From: Nodularia sp. (in: cyanobacteria) | Lineage (GTDB): Bacteria; Cyanobacteriota; Cyanobacteriia; Cyanobacteriales; Nostocaceae | Direction: 5' to 3' | Length of the DNA: 64,000 nt | Assembly (NCBI GenBank): GCA_007692755.1 | Contig: REBL01000116.1 | Coordinates: 1 to 64,000, forward strand | Shown: positions 1 through 8,201 of the stretch, piece after piece | How the letters are laid out: the number at the start of each line of letters is the position of its first letter | Position numbering within the stretch: the first letter of the stretch is position 1 | Position numbers and translations under genes: made by a program | The notes under the pieces: model-generated | Told to the model about the DNA's origin: nothing | What the model saw: the letters and a program-made list of their open reading frames with translations, nothing else | Databases searched by the model: none

Positions 1-121
1 GATAAATATCACTGTAAAATACAATACCTGGGTAAAGTCCTGGTGCTTTGGGAGCCGCTACATAAACACGCATTAAACTGTCATCTACTCTTAACTCGAC
101 ATTGCGCTTCGTAATTTGCAC
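1..121 (-). CDS. Dienelactone hydrolase family protein, N-terminal part (runs off the window)
   Basis: This is the first 40 codons of a minus-strand gene cut by the left window edge. A GTG start at 119-121 follows a GGAG ribosome-binding site about 9 bases upstream. The reading begins VQITKRNVELRVDDSLMRVY and goes on to a PGIVFYSDIY stretch. From memory of the family, this matches the N-terminal strands of cyanobacterial dienelactone hydrolases (carboxymethylenebutenolidase-like alpha/beta hydrolases). The catalytic Cys, Asp and His lie outside the window, so activity cannot be judged. The substrate in cyanobacteria is not known. Confidence 0.6.
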   Translation of the reverse strand, partial: MQITKRNVELRVDDSLMRVYVAAPKAPGLYPGIVFYSDIY

Positions 122-552
122 TTTTTTGTCTCCGTGTTATCTCTGAACCGAATTCGCTTGTGGACAAGTGGGTTTGATTGAAGCCGCTAACTTACAGATT
201 TTGGCTAGGATATTGAAGGCGATTACTTAGGGTTAATTAACGGCTAGAATATCGCAGACTTCACCTTTAACAGATTATTGTTGCTTTAGGGTGGTAAATC
301 GTAATAACTGCTGTAGATTTTATCCCAAATGAAATCTTCTAGTGTGGCAACTGATGCAAATTGCCAAACCTCACCCGTTTTTCTTCAAGCAGCACCAGCC
401 AGCATCGATGGGCTGAACAGAGCATAAATAACCGGGATTTCTCAAAACAACTCTGCACCATCTCCAAAATATGCAATAATTCCGAATAAAGATATGCTCA
501 TGCTAGATTTTAAGAGTGCTGTCTGCTCGTCCCACTTCATCAATATCCGAAC
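122..552. other. Intergenic region, nothing recognised
   Basis: About 430 AT-rich bases lie between two divergent genes. I see no coding remnant, tRNA or clear hairpin in it. It presumably holds the promoters of the partial hydrolase gene (minus) and the small unknown gene at 553 (plus), but I cannot point to convincing -35/-10 elements. Confidence 0.4.
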
Positions 553-963
553 ATGAACATCGACCGATTGCAGGAACTTAAGCAAAAACTGACTATTGAA
601 GCAGACTTATCCGATATCTGGTTATTTTATATGGATCATTTTGCGGATCATCCTGAATTTACTGAACTGGGTAAGCCTGCCTATAATCAATACCTAGATG
701 CTGTCCTGCACAACACTTGTCAGCAAATGTTTGGTAAGTCCATAAAAATTACTAACTTTCTCCCGATTTACATTGCAGACTATCATTTTTTTCATGCCCC
801 TTTCCAAGTTGAAAGACGTATTGGGGGTGTAATTTATTTCGAGGATATAAAAATTGGCTTAATTGCTGTATCAGCAGATTATCCTCCTACAGATGAAGTT
901 AAGTATTCACGTTTTTCTGAGATCATGCAATTGCCCACACTCAATCGTAATGATCTTAATTGA
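553..963 (+). CDS. Hypothetical protein, 136 aa
   Basis: This open frame starts with ATG at 553 and encodes a soluble protein with no signal peptide or membrane segment. I do not recognise the family. The N-terminus is charged and helical, and the middle has an aromatic stretch (IADYHFFHAPFQVERR) followed by beta-type segments (GGVIYFEDIKIGLIAV). No strong Shine-Dalgarno precedes the ATG. It stands alone, with divergent or convergent neighbours, so context gives no function. Length, codon texture and alternating hydrophobicity suggest a real gene. Confidence 0.5.
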   Translation: MNIDRLQELKQKLTIEADLSDIWLFYMDHFADHPEFTELGKPAYNQYLDAVLHNTCQQMFGKSIKITNFLPIYIADYHFFHAPFQVERRIGGVIYFEDIKIGLIAVSADYPPTDEVKYSRFSEIMQLPTLNRNDLN

Positions 964-1070
964 GACAAATCTAACGGGGAGCAACGCGATTTGCTGAGTT
1001 TAATAAACTACCATCAATCTTGCAATCGATTATGTTACACCACGACAAAGTAATCAACCAAAAAAGTCAA

Positions 1071-1334
1071 TCAACCACAAATTTTTGAAATCGAAGGCAA
1101 AACTAGCTGTGGATATAATTGCTGTATACTATCTTGTGGTAATTGGTTTTTCCAAGCCCCAAATAATTGATTGAGTCTAGCTAGTCTTTCCTCCTCTGTT
1201 AATGGTGGTTGTGGTTCTGAAATTTCATTGGCAATCGATTCTAAGTCTATAATTATTTCGGTGCCATCTGGAATATTATTAAGTTGTTCTAAAATTTTAA
1301 TGTTTTGACCACGTTTTATGCGTCTTATTTTCAT
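1071..1334 (-). CDS. Small hypothetical protein, possibly antitoxin-like, 87 aa
   Basis: An ATG at 1334 is preceded by a good AAGGAG site, which supports translation. The protein opens with a basic segment (MKIRRIKRGQNIKILEQL), then a short beta-type stretch and an acidic, helical C-terminal half (PPLTEEERLARLNQLFGAW). This basic-start, acidic-tail layout recalls small cyanobacterial antitoxins of the AbrB/VapB kind, but no conserved motif proves it. No PIN or RelE toxin lies next to it. The upstream neighbour is a Uma2-family gene on the same strand, 65 bases away. Function unknown. Confidence 0.5.
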   Translation of the reverse strand: MKIRRIKRGQNIKILEQLNNIPDGTEIIIDLESIANEISEPQPPLTEEERLARLNQLFGAWKNQLPQDSIQQLYPQLVLPSISKICG

Positions 1335-1367
1335 ATTTAATTATCTCCTTATTGGTTGTCTGATGAC

Positions 1368-2095
1368 TGATAACTGATAACCGTCAATCGTCAACAAAAT
1401 TAAAGTGCATTTGGGTCAATTCCTTGCTGTTGTAGTCTGGCTAATAAATTTTGCAATTGTTCATCTGGGGTTTGGTATCTCTGACCATTTTCGTCATACC
1501 AAAATAGCCATTCTCGTGTTCGTCCTTGATAATTACCCTGTTCCCTTCCAATACCTAAACCAATTTTTGGCATCCAAACCTTGTCCCCTGGCTGTAAAAT
1601 GTATTTACCTTCAACTAAGCGATAAACTTCTAAACGTTGACGCTTACGACGTAGCCGAGTTGGGGCATAAATGGCATAATACAAAACCCCTAATTGAGCA
1701 TAGTCTATTTTCTTTTGTTCATATTCGCCATTATAAGTTTGAGAAACAACTTCTAAAGTAAAAATGGGTGGAATTCCCTCTTCTTCCCACAAAACGTAAC
1801 TAGAACGTCCATTTTCGCCCACAAAACGCTCTACACCCAAACTCAGAAAAGCATCGGGGACTATGGCAGGTTGATTGGGTATATAATAAATTCCCATATT
1901 GATACCGAAAAACCAGTCATCGCGGTTTTGCCAAATCGCGGCTAAGATGGCTAATAATAAGTTGGGAATTAATATTTGTAGTTCGTTATCCACAGGGGTA
2001 TCATCAGAATCTGGCAATTCTGCCGAGGAAGGTAGGCATTCTAAGGGATTATAGTTATACATAATATCTTAGTGGTTGACGGTTATCAGTTATCA
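1368..2095. repeat. Perfect 20-bp inverted repeat bracketing the Uma2 gene
   Basis: TGATAACTGATAACCGTCAA at 1368-1387 is exactly reverse-complemented at 2076-2095. The arms lie 12 bases outside the Uma2 stop and 13 bases outside its start, so almost nothing but the gene is enclosed. Related TGATAACTGATAAC strings are common dispersed repeats in Nostocales genomes, so this may be two copies of such a repeat rather than the ends of a mobile unit. No target duplication is obvious. Confidence 0.7.
1400..2062 (-). CDS. Uma2 family (DUF820) endonuclease-like protein
   Basis: The 220-aa protein has the family layout of Uma2 (restriction-endonuclease-like fold, abundant and multicopy in filamentous cyanobacteria). 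Typical motifs are IYYIPNQPAIVPDAFLSLGV (the PD element), PIFTLEVVSQ (the E-x-x-S element after a beta strand) and KKIDYAQLGVLYYAIYAP. The C-terminal region (GYxLG-type, here KIGLGIGREQ...GRTREWLFWYDENGQ) is also usual. It starts with ATG at 2062. Members are predicted nucleases and many travel with mobile DNA, but their cellular role is unsettled. The gene sits inside a perfect 20-bp inverted repeat. Confidence 0.88.
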   Translation of the reverse strand: MYNYNPLECLPSSAELPDSDDTPVDNELQILIPNLLLAILAAIWQNRDDWFFGINMGIYYIPNQPAIVPDAFLSLGVERFVGENGRSSYVLWEEEGIPPIFTLEVVSQTYNGEYEQKKIDYAQLGVLYYAIYAPTRLRRKRQRLEVYRLVEGKYILQPGDKVWMPKIGLGIGREQGNYQGRTREWLFWYDENGQRYQTPDEQLQNLLARLQQQGIDPNAL

Positions 2096-2319
2096 AAACA
2101 AACTCATTTTTCCCGCTTAATTTAAGGTTAACTCAGTTTGCACTTAAGAGACTTTGGCTTTAATTTCATACATAGCTAACCTCAAATCTAACAAGGGTTT
2201 TGAGTGTGGGGAATTAAGAAGATATTGAACTCTATAACGTACTACAATTCAATTTTCTTAAACACTACACTTATACTCCACACCCTATCCCTAACACCTT
2301 GCCCCAAGGAGCTTGTGGC

Positions 2320-3675
2320 TTATCTTCGTGCCATTCCATAAGGGACTAATTCACAAGTTTTAGCTGGAAGATAATTAGCAATTTGCTGATCATGACTGGT
2401 TAATATCAAGCCTGCTCCTTGTTTAGTAAAATCAATTAACACTTGTAACATTAGTGTCAAAGATTGGGGATCTTGTCCTACGGTAATTTCATCGAGTAGA
2501 CAGATTTTTGGTCTTCTGGCTAATACTGCGGCTAAAGCTAATCGTCTTTTTTGTCCTTGGGAAAGAGACTGGGGGTGTAATTCAGACAAACTTTTTAAGT
2601 TGAGTTTTTCTAAGAGTTCTTCCCCTAAATGAGCAGAAACACTTGCTTGTACTACTTCTTGATACACAGTTTCCGCAAATAATTGATGATTAGGATTTTG
2701 CAGTACAAATCCTATATTTTTAGCTATTTGGACAACGCTTTTTTTGATGATACTTTGACCACAGATTTCGATATTTCCTGTGGTAGGTTTGAGTAATCCA
2801 CTTAATAACTTGAGGAGCGTTGTTTTTCCACAACCATTTTCACCTTGAAGTAAGATGATTTCCCCACTGTGTAATTCTAAGTCTGGAAAAGGTAGATATC
2901 CTCCCCAACTGAGTTGATGTGTTTGCAGGATGATATGAGATAAAGTTGGTGATGAAGTTACGGAAAGTTGAGGAAAAAAAGTTTTAGGTGTTCCTGAATG
3001 GATTTTACCTTGATCAAAATAGTAAGTGCTATCGCATATCTCGTTGACTAAATCCCGACGATGTTCTATTAGTAACACTGTTTGTCCCTGGTGCGATCGC
3101 TCGACGAGTAATTGTAGTAATAATTCACTTCCTCCACGGTCGAGATAAGCAAAAGGTTCGTCTAATAATAAAACTGGTTGATTCATAGCTAAAACGCAAG
3201 CAATGATTAAACGTTGCTTTTGTCCGGCGGAAAGTTGACTAATTAACCAATTTTGCTGAGGGAGTAAACCAAATTCTTGTAAACTTTGATGAGTTATCTG
3301 TGTAATAATTTCTGGAGATATATTGAGGTTTTCTAAACCAAAAATTACCTCATCTATAACTTTATCGGTGAAAATCTGGGTTTCCACATTTTGGAGAATT
3401 GTGCCGATATACTGCGATCGCTCTCTCACAGAAAGCTCTAAAATTGAATTATTTTCATATAAAATATCTCCAGTGAACTTACCGCCAATGTGATGGGGTG
3501 AAATTCCCGTCAAACAGTTAAGCAGTGTACTTTTTCCACTACCAGTAGCACCACCTAAAAAGACTATTTCCCCCGGATATAATTCTAAATTTATATCTTG
3601 GAGTGTGGGTTGAGTTTTACCAATGTGAGTAAAACAGAGATTTACCGTTTCTATTAACTTTGCCACTGCAACCAT
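2320..3675 (-). CDS. ECF transporter ATPase with two fused ABC domains (EcfA1-A2 / CbiO-like)
   Basis: This is the energising subunit of an energy-coupling-factor importer, with both ATPase halves in one 451-aa chain. Domain 1 (about residues 5-235) has Walker A GGATGSGKST (residues 41-50), signature LSAGQKQRL and Walker B PVLLLDEPFAYLD. Domain 2 has Walker A GENGCGKTT, signature LSQGQKRRL and Walker B ICLLDEITVGQD. Both retain the catalytic Glu. The ATG start overlaps the end of the EcfT gene by 22 bases, so the two are translationally linked. With the T- and S-like subunits upstream this makes a complete ECF set. The substrate is not given by the ATPase. Confidence 0.9.
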   Translation of the reverse strand: MVAVAKLIETVNLCFTHIGKTQPTLQDINLELYPGEIVFLGGATGSGKSTLLNCLTGISPHHIGGKFTGDILYENNSILELSVRERSQYIGTILQNVETQIFTDKVIDEVIFGLENLNISPEIITQITHQSLQEFGLLPQQNWLISQLSAGQKQRLIIACVLAMNQPVLLLDEPFAYLDRGGSELLLQLLVERSHQGQTVLLIEHRRDLVNEICDSTYYFDQGKIHSGTPKTFFPQLSVTSSPTLSHIILQTHQLSWGGYLPFPDLELHSGEIILLQGENGCGKTTLLKLLSGLLKPTTGNIEICGQSIIKKSVVQIAKNIGFVLQNPNHQLFAETVYQEVVQASVSAHLGEELLEKLNLKSLSELHPQSLSQGQKRRLALAAVLARRPKICLLDEITVGQDPQSLTLMLQVLIDFTKQGAGLILTSHDQQIANYLPAKTCELVPYGMARR

Positions 3676-4355
3676 CCCACAATTACCAGTAGCAATACAG
3701 CACCCACTGTAAATATAGTATCACCGAATCGCCATTGTAGGGGTTTAGCTTGAGTTCTAGGAGAATTGGGGTCATAGCCTCTAGTTTCTAAACCAACAGT
3801 CACATCATCAGCATAGGTGACAATGCGAAAAATCAACGGCACAAATAAACTGCTAAACCAACGCTGGGGTTGACGAGGTAAATCAACTCCACGCAGTTGA
3901 TTAGCTTCGATAATGCGTTGCGCTTCTTGATAGATAATTGGCAAAAATCGCCAAGTTAACATAATTCCTAATACTAAAAAAGCTGGTAAACGTATCGCTT
4001 GTAAAGCTTTGACTAAATCCGCCGGTAGGGTTGTGGCTGAGAGTAAAGGAGTGGGTAACAAAATGGCTAAAAGTCTCAAAGAATTAATCATAGCTGCGCG
4101 AAAATCCCCTAAAGTCCATGTTGCTAAGGCTGTAAATAAAATCAAACCTAAAATTGCTGTGAGTAAAATTTTGAGTTTAATTCGCACAGACAACAGCAAT
4201 AAAAGCAATAACACTCCCACCAGTAAAGATGCAGCTAATAAATCTCGTAAAGCAAATGCGATACTAACTGTAATCATGGTGAAAGTAATTTTTAGTAAGG
4301 GATTAACCTTGGTTAAAAAACCTTCTCTATGCACCACTGATTTAGATATCAACAT
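3654..4355 (-). CDS. ECF transporter transmembrane coupling subunit EcfT (CbiQ-like)
   Basis: This 233-aa membrane protein has several hydrophobic segments (for example IAFALRDLLAASLLVGVLLL and a C-terminal TVGAVLLLVIVGWL). Between them lie two Arg-Gly coupling motifs, NQLRGVDL and LETRGYDP, which in EcfT proteins dock to the ATPases. It overlaps the S-like gene by 14 bases and the ATPase gene by 22 bases. This tight coupling is expected where subunit stoichiometry matters. It links substrate capture in the membrane to ATP hydrolysis in the cytoplasm. Confidence 0.88.
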   Translation of the reverse strand: MLISKSVVHREGFLTKVNPLLKITFTMITVSIAFALRDLLAASLLVGVLLLLLLLSVRIKLKILLTAILGLILFTALATWTLGDFRAAMINSLRLLAILLPTPLLSATTLPADLVKALQAIRLPAFLVLGIMLTWRFLPIIYQEAQRIIEANQLRGVDLPRQPQRWFSSLFVPLIFRIVTYADDVTVGLETRGYDPNSPRTQAKPLQWRFGDTIFTVGAVLLLVIVGWLQWQS

Positions 4356-4917
4356 CTAACTTACCAGCACGTTTTAACTGTTTGATAACTGATTCACCTA
4401 ACCACCAACCAACCCCACCAGCTACACCAGATAATAATGTCATGGGTATTAATATCCATGACTGGGTTAACCAAGCAGCAAAATTTCCTCCAGCGACATA
4501 AGCACCAACTAAAGCACCTGCGACTGTGGTTGTGCTGAAAAATACAATATTTCCTAAACAACGATTAGCTTTGGTTTTGTAACCGCCTCTTGTCCACATA
4601 ATTAATTCAGTTAATAGTAATGCTGCAACTAAAAAAGCAGTAATTACTAAGGAGGTGCGGCTTAATAGTAGTGCTAAAGTTCCAATCATTAAAGCCACAC
4701 TTCCCCGACGTTGCAACCTCGCCATACCCAACGTTAAGAAAATTCCCGCTAAAGGAGCCCAGACAATTGTCCTAATTCCTGGTAAGGGAATAGCAAGAGT
4801 TAGAGGTACGGTGAGGATGGAAGAAATCGCAATACCAATAGTCATAAACGCCGCAAATACGTAATCTTTTAATTGCCAACGTTGTTTGGTTTGAGTCGGG
4901 GAAATTGGTGTTTTCAT
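4342..4917 (-). CDS. Putative ECF substrate-specific (S) component, MptD/Trep_Strep-like
   Basis: This 191-aa integral membrane protein has about five to six hydrophobic helices and Gly-rich turns, and ends in a short charged tail that overlaps the EcfT gene. Size, topology and position make it the S component of this ECF importer. It resembles, from memory, the MptD or Trep_Strep group rather than BioY, ThiT or CbiM, and I see no CbiM-type N-terminal metal-binding Met-His motif. The substrate is therefore unassigned. A BtuB-like receptor and CobN on the same strand just upstream suggest cobalt, a corrinoid or a related ligand. Confidence 0.65.
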   Translation of the reverse strand: MKTPISPTQTKQRWQLKDYVFAAFMTIGIAISSILTVPLTLAIPLPGIRTIVWAPLAGIFLTLGMARLQRRGSVALMIGTLALLLSRTSLVITAFLVAALLLTELIMWTRGGYKTKANRCLGNIVFFSTTTVAGALVGAYVAGGNFAAWLTQSWILIPMTLLSGVAGGVGWWLGESVIKQLKRAGKLDVDI

Positions 4918-4937
4918 AGTGTAAAAATTTATGGTGT

Positions 4938-4965
4938 CACGCAGAGGCGCAGAGGCGCAGAGAGT
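4938..4965. repeat. Short tandem GCAGAGGC-type repeat
   Basis: CACGCAGAGGCGCAGAGG continues as a third GCAGAG unit, giving three near-tandem copies of an 8-base unit. The reverse complement of this motif family appears at 61276-61304 and a fragment near 17092. Short repeats of this kind are widespread between genes in heterocystous cyanobacteria. Confidence 0.7.
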
Positions 4966-4993
4966 AAGAGTTAAGGAATTTTTTCCAAGTTTT

Positions 4994-5088
4994 ATAGGAC
5001 TTACGTAAACCTAAGTTATTTTCGTCATTGCGACCGTAGGGAAGCAATCTCAAAGCCTTGATTTCCGTAGCGAGTGCGTAAGTCATAT
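4994..5088. repeat. Small inverted-repeat (MITE-like) element, 95 bp
   Basis: The ends form a 12-bp inverted repeat, ATA[G/T]GACTTACG with one mismatch (left 4994-5005, right 5077-5088). The interior carries a GTCATTGCGA...GAAGCAATCTCAAAG block. A related block lies inside a second inverted-repeat element at 37616-37760. No coding capacity is present. It lies between the TonB receptor and the ECF genes and could form a hairpin in the transcript. Confidence 0.6.
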
Positions 5089-5135
5089 TTTATTTTTTTA
5101 GGTATTTTGAATTTTGCATTGATTCATCTTATTCC

Positions 5136-7514
5136 TCAAAACTCAGCACGTATACCTGCCAAAACTCTAATCCCTGGGGCAGAAAAATTCACAGTGGGAT
5201 AGATATATTCAGCATTAAATAAATTTTCCACATTTAAAGATAGTTGTGTACTAGGTGTGACTCGATAACCAATAGCTAAATCAAATACCGTTGCTGCTGG
5301 ACTACCCGATCCAATTTGATTATTTGATAACAAAACATTTCCCTGACCACCATAAAAACGCGATTGTAAATAACCACTAAATTGATTGTCGTCATACAGT
5401 AAACGTAATAAAGCCGTCACTGGAAATACTTCTAACTGACTCAAAGGCGTACCTGATCTATCTTCACCGTTTACATAAGTGAGATTACCTTCTACACTCA
5501 AATTACGATTTAACAGATAGGCTGTACTAAGCTCAATTCCTTGTAATAAAACATTTTTATTGGCAACTTGAATCGTCGCCGGAGGAGGGCCAAATCCTGT
5601 GGATGGTGGTGGAGTAATACTATTAAATCCGATAAAGTCAGAAATATCGTTGCGAAAATAAGTTATTCCACCTCTAATTGTATTACTAGCGTAATTTAAA
5701 CCAATATCAAAATTATTTGCTCTTTCAGGTTTGAGGTTGGGGTCTGCTAAAACTCTACCGCGAGTTGGAGCAAAAAAGGTTCTGTCGCTATCACTCCCAA
5801 ATAAGTCTATCAGTCTAGGAGGACGAAAGCCTTGGGCAAAGTTAATTCTTGCAGCTAAAGTATTAGTGAAGCGATAAACACTACCAAGATTGAAAGTTAT
5901 AGCGTTAGTGTTATTTTCTGAATCTATACTTTCACGAAAATTAAAGATATCGTAGCGTAAACCACCAGCCAGCGTGAGATTATCGGCTAGGTTGTAATTT
6001 GACTGGACAAAAGCACCGTAAAAGTTGCGTGTTCCTAATGGTCCTGTGGTGTTGTTAATCAGGTTATCAGAAATGGAATTATCTTGGCTAATATCAATAC
6101 CGTAGGTTAAAATTCCGGCTTCACCCAAGGGTGTATCAGCAGAACCAGAAAAACCATAACTTTCAGTTAGAGTGAAAGTAGAACTTGGTGTTGTAATCGT
6201 CTGTGGTTGAAAGGTGGGAGGTATAGCAATTGTCACTTGGGTGGCGTTGTCGAAACGACGGGCGCTTTTTTGGTAATAAGTGCGTAAGTTAAAACTAGTA
6301 CCACCATCTAGGTTTTCATTAATATAACTGAGAGAATAGCGATCGCGGTTTCTAAATACGTTCTCGGCTGATATAAATGGGGGACTGGGAAATCCGTTTA
6401 AATCGGCGTTGTCTTGACGATAGCGGTCAAAACGCAACTCTAACCGTTGATTCTCATCTAAATCAACTCTACCAGTCCCATAAATATCAAAGACTTCGTA
6501 AGCAGTTCCCTGGGGAGGAATCAAGTTACCCGCCCCATCTTTGGCATCACCCGCTACGCGTCGAGAAGTGCCAATTACATAGTTGGGGCCTGTAATTTCC
6601 AAATTTCCACCGTATTCAGCAAAACCACCTGCAAAGGCGAAACTACGTACTTTAAACGGTGCATCTGGTCGGGGTGTGGTGGTAATAATATTAATTACGC
6701 CACCAAAAGCATCAGCACCATAGACAGAGGAGGCGGGGCCTTTGAGAACTTCTAAGCGTTGGACACGAAAGGGGTCTACACTTCCCAAGTCCGGCCCAAA
6801 TTCCAAATTGGGAAGGCGTTCACCATCAACTAATACTCCTATACGTTCCCCAGTTAAACCACGAATATTAGCAGAACCACTCAATAAACCCAAGCGGTTA
6901 ATCACAATTCCTGGTAGAGTTTGCAGGGCATCACCTACAGTTCTATTTAAGGGTTGTTCCCGTTGTATTTCTGCTTGCGTTTTAATGTCTACCGTGGCTG
7001 GAGTATTTTCTAGTGGTGTGCTGCGACGAGTGGCTGTAACTACAAGTTCAATATCTGGTTCTGTGGTATCTGGTGTCTCAGGAGTTGGAACTTCACCAAT
7101 GGGTGTTGGGGTTGTGGTGGTAGGGATAGTCAGAAGAAAATTTTGATTTCTTTGCCCAATGGTGACATCTGGTGGTGCGGTTTCTCCAGTTACTGTTACC
7201 CTGACACTATTAGTATCTAGAGCAGTGACAGTTAAAAGTGTGATTCCCGGTGCAGGATTGTTGATGGTAAAATCTGTACCAGATTCTAGGTTTAGCTGGG
7301 TGTTAATGATATCGGCGACAAAGTTTTCCGCTTCGGTTGATGTCAGAACTGATGATAGTTCGCCGTTGTTGGTTTGCAGAATTACCTCAATCCCATCAGG
7401 TGTTTCATTAATTGCTACATCAGTAATTTGATTGACATTCGCCCAAACTGGTTGAGTAATAGATACTGATAAAGTACCTGCGATCGCTAGACTCAAAAAA
7501 TTTAATTTCTGCAC
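5136..7514 (-). CDS. TonB-dependent outer-membrane receptor with N-terminal AMIN domain (BtuB-like)
   Basis: The 792-aa protein has a signal peptide (residues 1-25, ending near QPVWA), an AMIN domain (about 28-130, possible peptidoglycan or envelope binding) and a proline/threonine linker. A TonB box-like VVTATR segment follows, then the plug (TVGDALQTLPGI, GVLVDGERLP, VLKGPASSVYGADAFGGVINI) and a 22-strand barrel ending in Phe. VVTATR with a short plug is typical of BtuB-type receptors, not FecA/FhuA siderophore receptors. The start is GTG at 7514 with AGGGGTG upstream. The neighbours (CobN, VOC, ECF) suggest a corrinoid or cobalt chelate, but the ligand is inferred. Confidence 0.88.
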   Translation of the reverse strand: MQKLNFLSLAIAGTLSVSITQPVWANVNQITDVAINETPDGIEVILQTNNGELSSVLTSTEAENFVADIINTQLNLESGTDFTINNPAPGITLLTVTALDTNSVRVTVTGETAPPDVTIGQRNQNFLLTIPTTTTPTPIGEVPTPETPDTTEPDIELVVTATRRSTPLENTPATVDIKTQAEIQREQPLNRTVGDALQTLPGIVINRLGLLSGSANIRGLTGERIGVLVDGERLPNLEFGPDLGSVDPFRVQRLEVLKGPASSVYGADAFGGVINIITTTPRPDAPFKVRSFAFAGGFAEYGGNLEITGPNYVIGTSRRVAGDAKDGAGNLIPPQGTAYEVFDIYGTGRVDLDENQRLELRFDRYRQDNADLNGFPSPPFISAENVFRNRDRYSLSYINENLDGGTSFNLRTYYQKSARRFDNATQVTIAIPPTFQPQTITTPSSTFTLTESYGFSGSADTPLGEAGILTYGIDISQDNSISDNLINNTTGPLGTRNFYGAFVQSNYNLADNLTLAGGLRYDIFNFRESIDSENNTNAITFNLGSVYRFTNTLAARINFAQGFRPPRLIDLFGSDSDRTFFAPTRGRVLADPNLKPERANNFDIGLNYASNTIRGGITYFRNDISDFIGFNSITPPPSTGFGPPPATIQVANKNVLLQGIELSTAYLLNRNLSVEGNLTYVNGEDRSGTPLSQLEVFPVTALLRLLYDDNQFSGYLQSRFYGGQGNVLLSNNQIGSGSPAATVFDLAIGYRVTPSTQLSLNVENLFNAEYIYPTVNFSAPGIRVLAGIRAEF

Positions 7515-7529
7515 AAATCACACCCCTGA

Positions 7530-7552
7530 TAACTAAAGTCTCGCCTTAGTTA
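7530..7552. promoter_or_regulatory. Inverted repeat in the receptor leader, possible operator
   Basis: TAACTAA (7530-7536) and TTAGTTA (7546-7552) form a perfect 7-bp inverted repeat with a 9-base spacer, only 16 bases from the GTG start of the TonB receptor. It could be a repressor site or an RNA hairpin next to the ribosome-binding site. No known box (B12 box, Fur, Zur) is matched. Confidence 0.3.
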
Positions 7553-7635
7553 ATTATTAACAATTCTTCTTATATTACCAGTATTTTTACGGTTGTAAAC
7601 TCTGGAATAATTTCATGCAAAATATTTTTAATAAA

Positions 7636-7675
7636 ACCACAGAAAAAAACTAAATTATCAGCTTTAATCTGTGGT
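7636..7675 (-). terminator. Possible intrinsic terminator downstream of the VOC gene
   Basis: On the minus strand, ACCACAGA pairs perfectly with TCTGTGGT (8-bp stem, 24-base loop) and is followed by TTTTATT. It lies 35 bases past the VOC stop. The loop is long for a classic terminator, so the call is tentative. If it works, it would partly separate CobN-VOC from the TonB receptor transcript. Confidence 0.35.
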
Positions 7676-7709
7676 CATAAATCTTGTTGATTGACATTTC
7701 ACCAAAAGT

Positions 7710-8078
7710 TTAATGCGTATTTGTAGCATTTACAGTTGCAGGTTGCAAGAGACTGAGTAAATGTCCATCAGGGGTACGCATAGCTGCTACTTTGCCAAAA
7801 GAAGGTTCGCGGATACGTCCTTCAAGTTTTGCACCGAGACTTTCTAGAGTAGCGATCCTGCCGTATATATCATCAACATGGAAACTTAAAATTGGTGATG
7901 AACCAGTCACAACATCAGAATCCATAGAGTGAAAGGCTATGATTGTACCATTAGCATCAATTTCTCCCCAACCAGGACTAGCAACTTTTACTGGTAGCCC
8001 CAAACCTTCGCTGTAAAATTTCACAGCAGCCGGGACATCCTTAACCATTAACATGACGTGTCTAAATTCTGCTGCCAT
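7710..8078 (-). CDS. VOC family protein (glyoxalase/bleomycin-resistance fold)
   Basis: This 122-aa single-module vicinal-oxygen-chelate protein opens with FRHVMLMVKDVPAAVKFYSEGLGL and ends ...MRTPDGHLLSLLQP, the two beta-alpha-beta-beta-beta halves of the fold. Candidate metal ligands are the early His8, His57 in the middle of the chain, and an acidic or His residue near the end. The substrate is unknown. It lies between CobN (123 bases upstream) and the TonB receptor (about 195 bases downstream), all on the same strand, so a role with the metal or corrinoid module is possible but unproven. Confidence 0.85.
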   Translation of the reverse strand: MAAEFRHVMLMVKDVPAAVKFYSEGLGLPVKVASPGWGEIDANGTIIAFHSMDSDVVTGSSPILSFHVDDIYGRIATLESLGAKLEGRIREPSFGKVAAMRTPDGHLLSLLQPATVNATNTH

Positions 8079-8201
8079 TGTTTTTCAGTTTAAACATCTA
8101 ATTTCATCTTTCTCATTATCAATTGACTTGACAACTTATTGCAAAGTTAGAGATTTTTTGGTTTTTTATTTAAGATTTACCTCAAAAACCTCTCATCCCC
8201 G

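Noticed and set aside
1405-1761. Plus-strand open frame of 118 codons opposite the Uma2 gene
   Set aside because: It is a shadow of the well-supported minus-strand Uma2 gene with no start signal or family motif.
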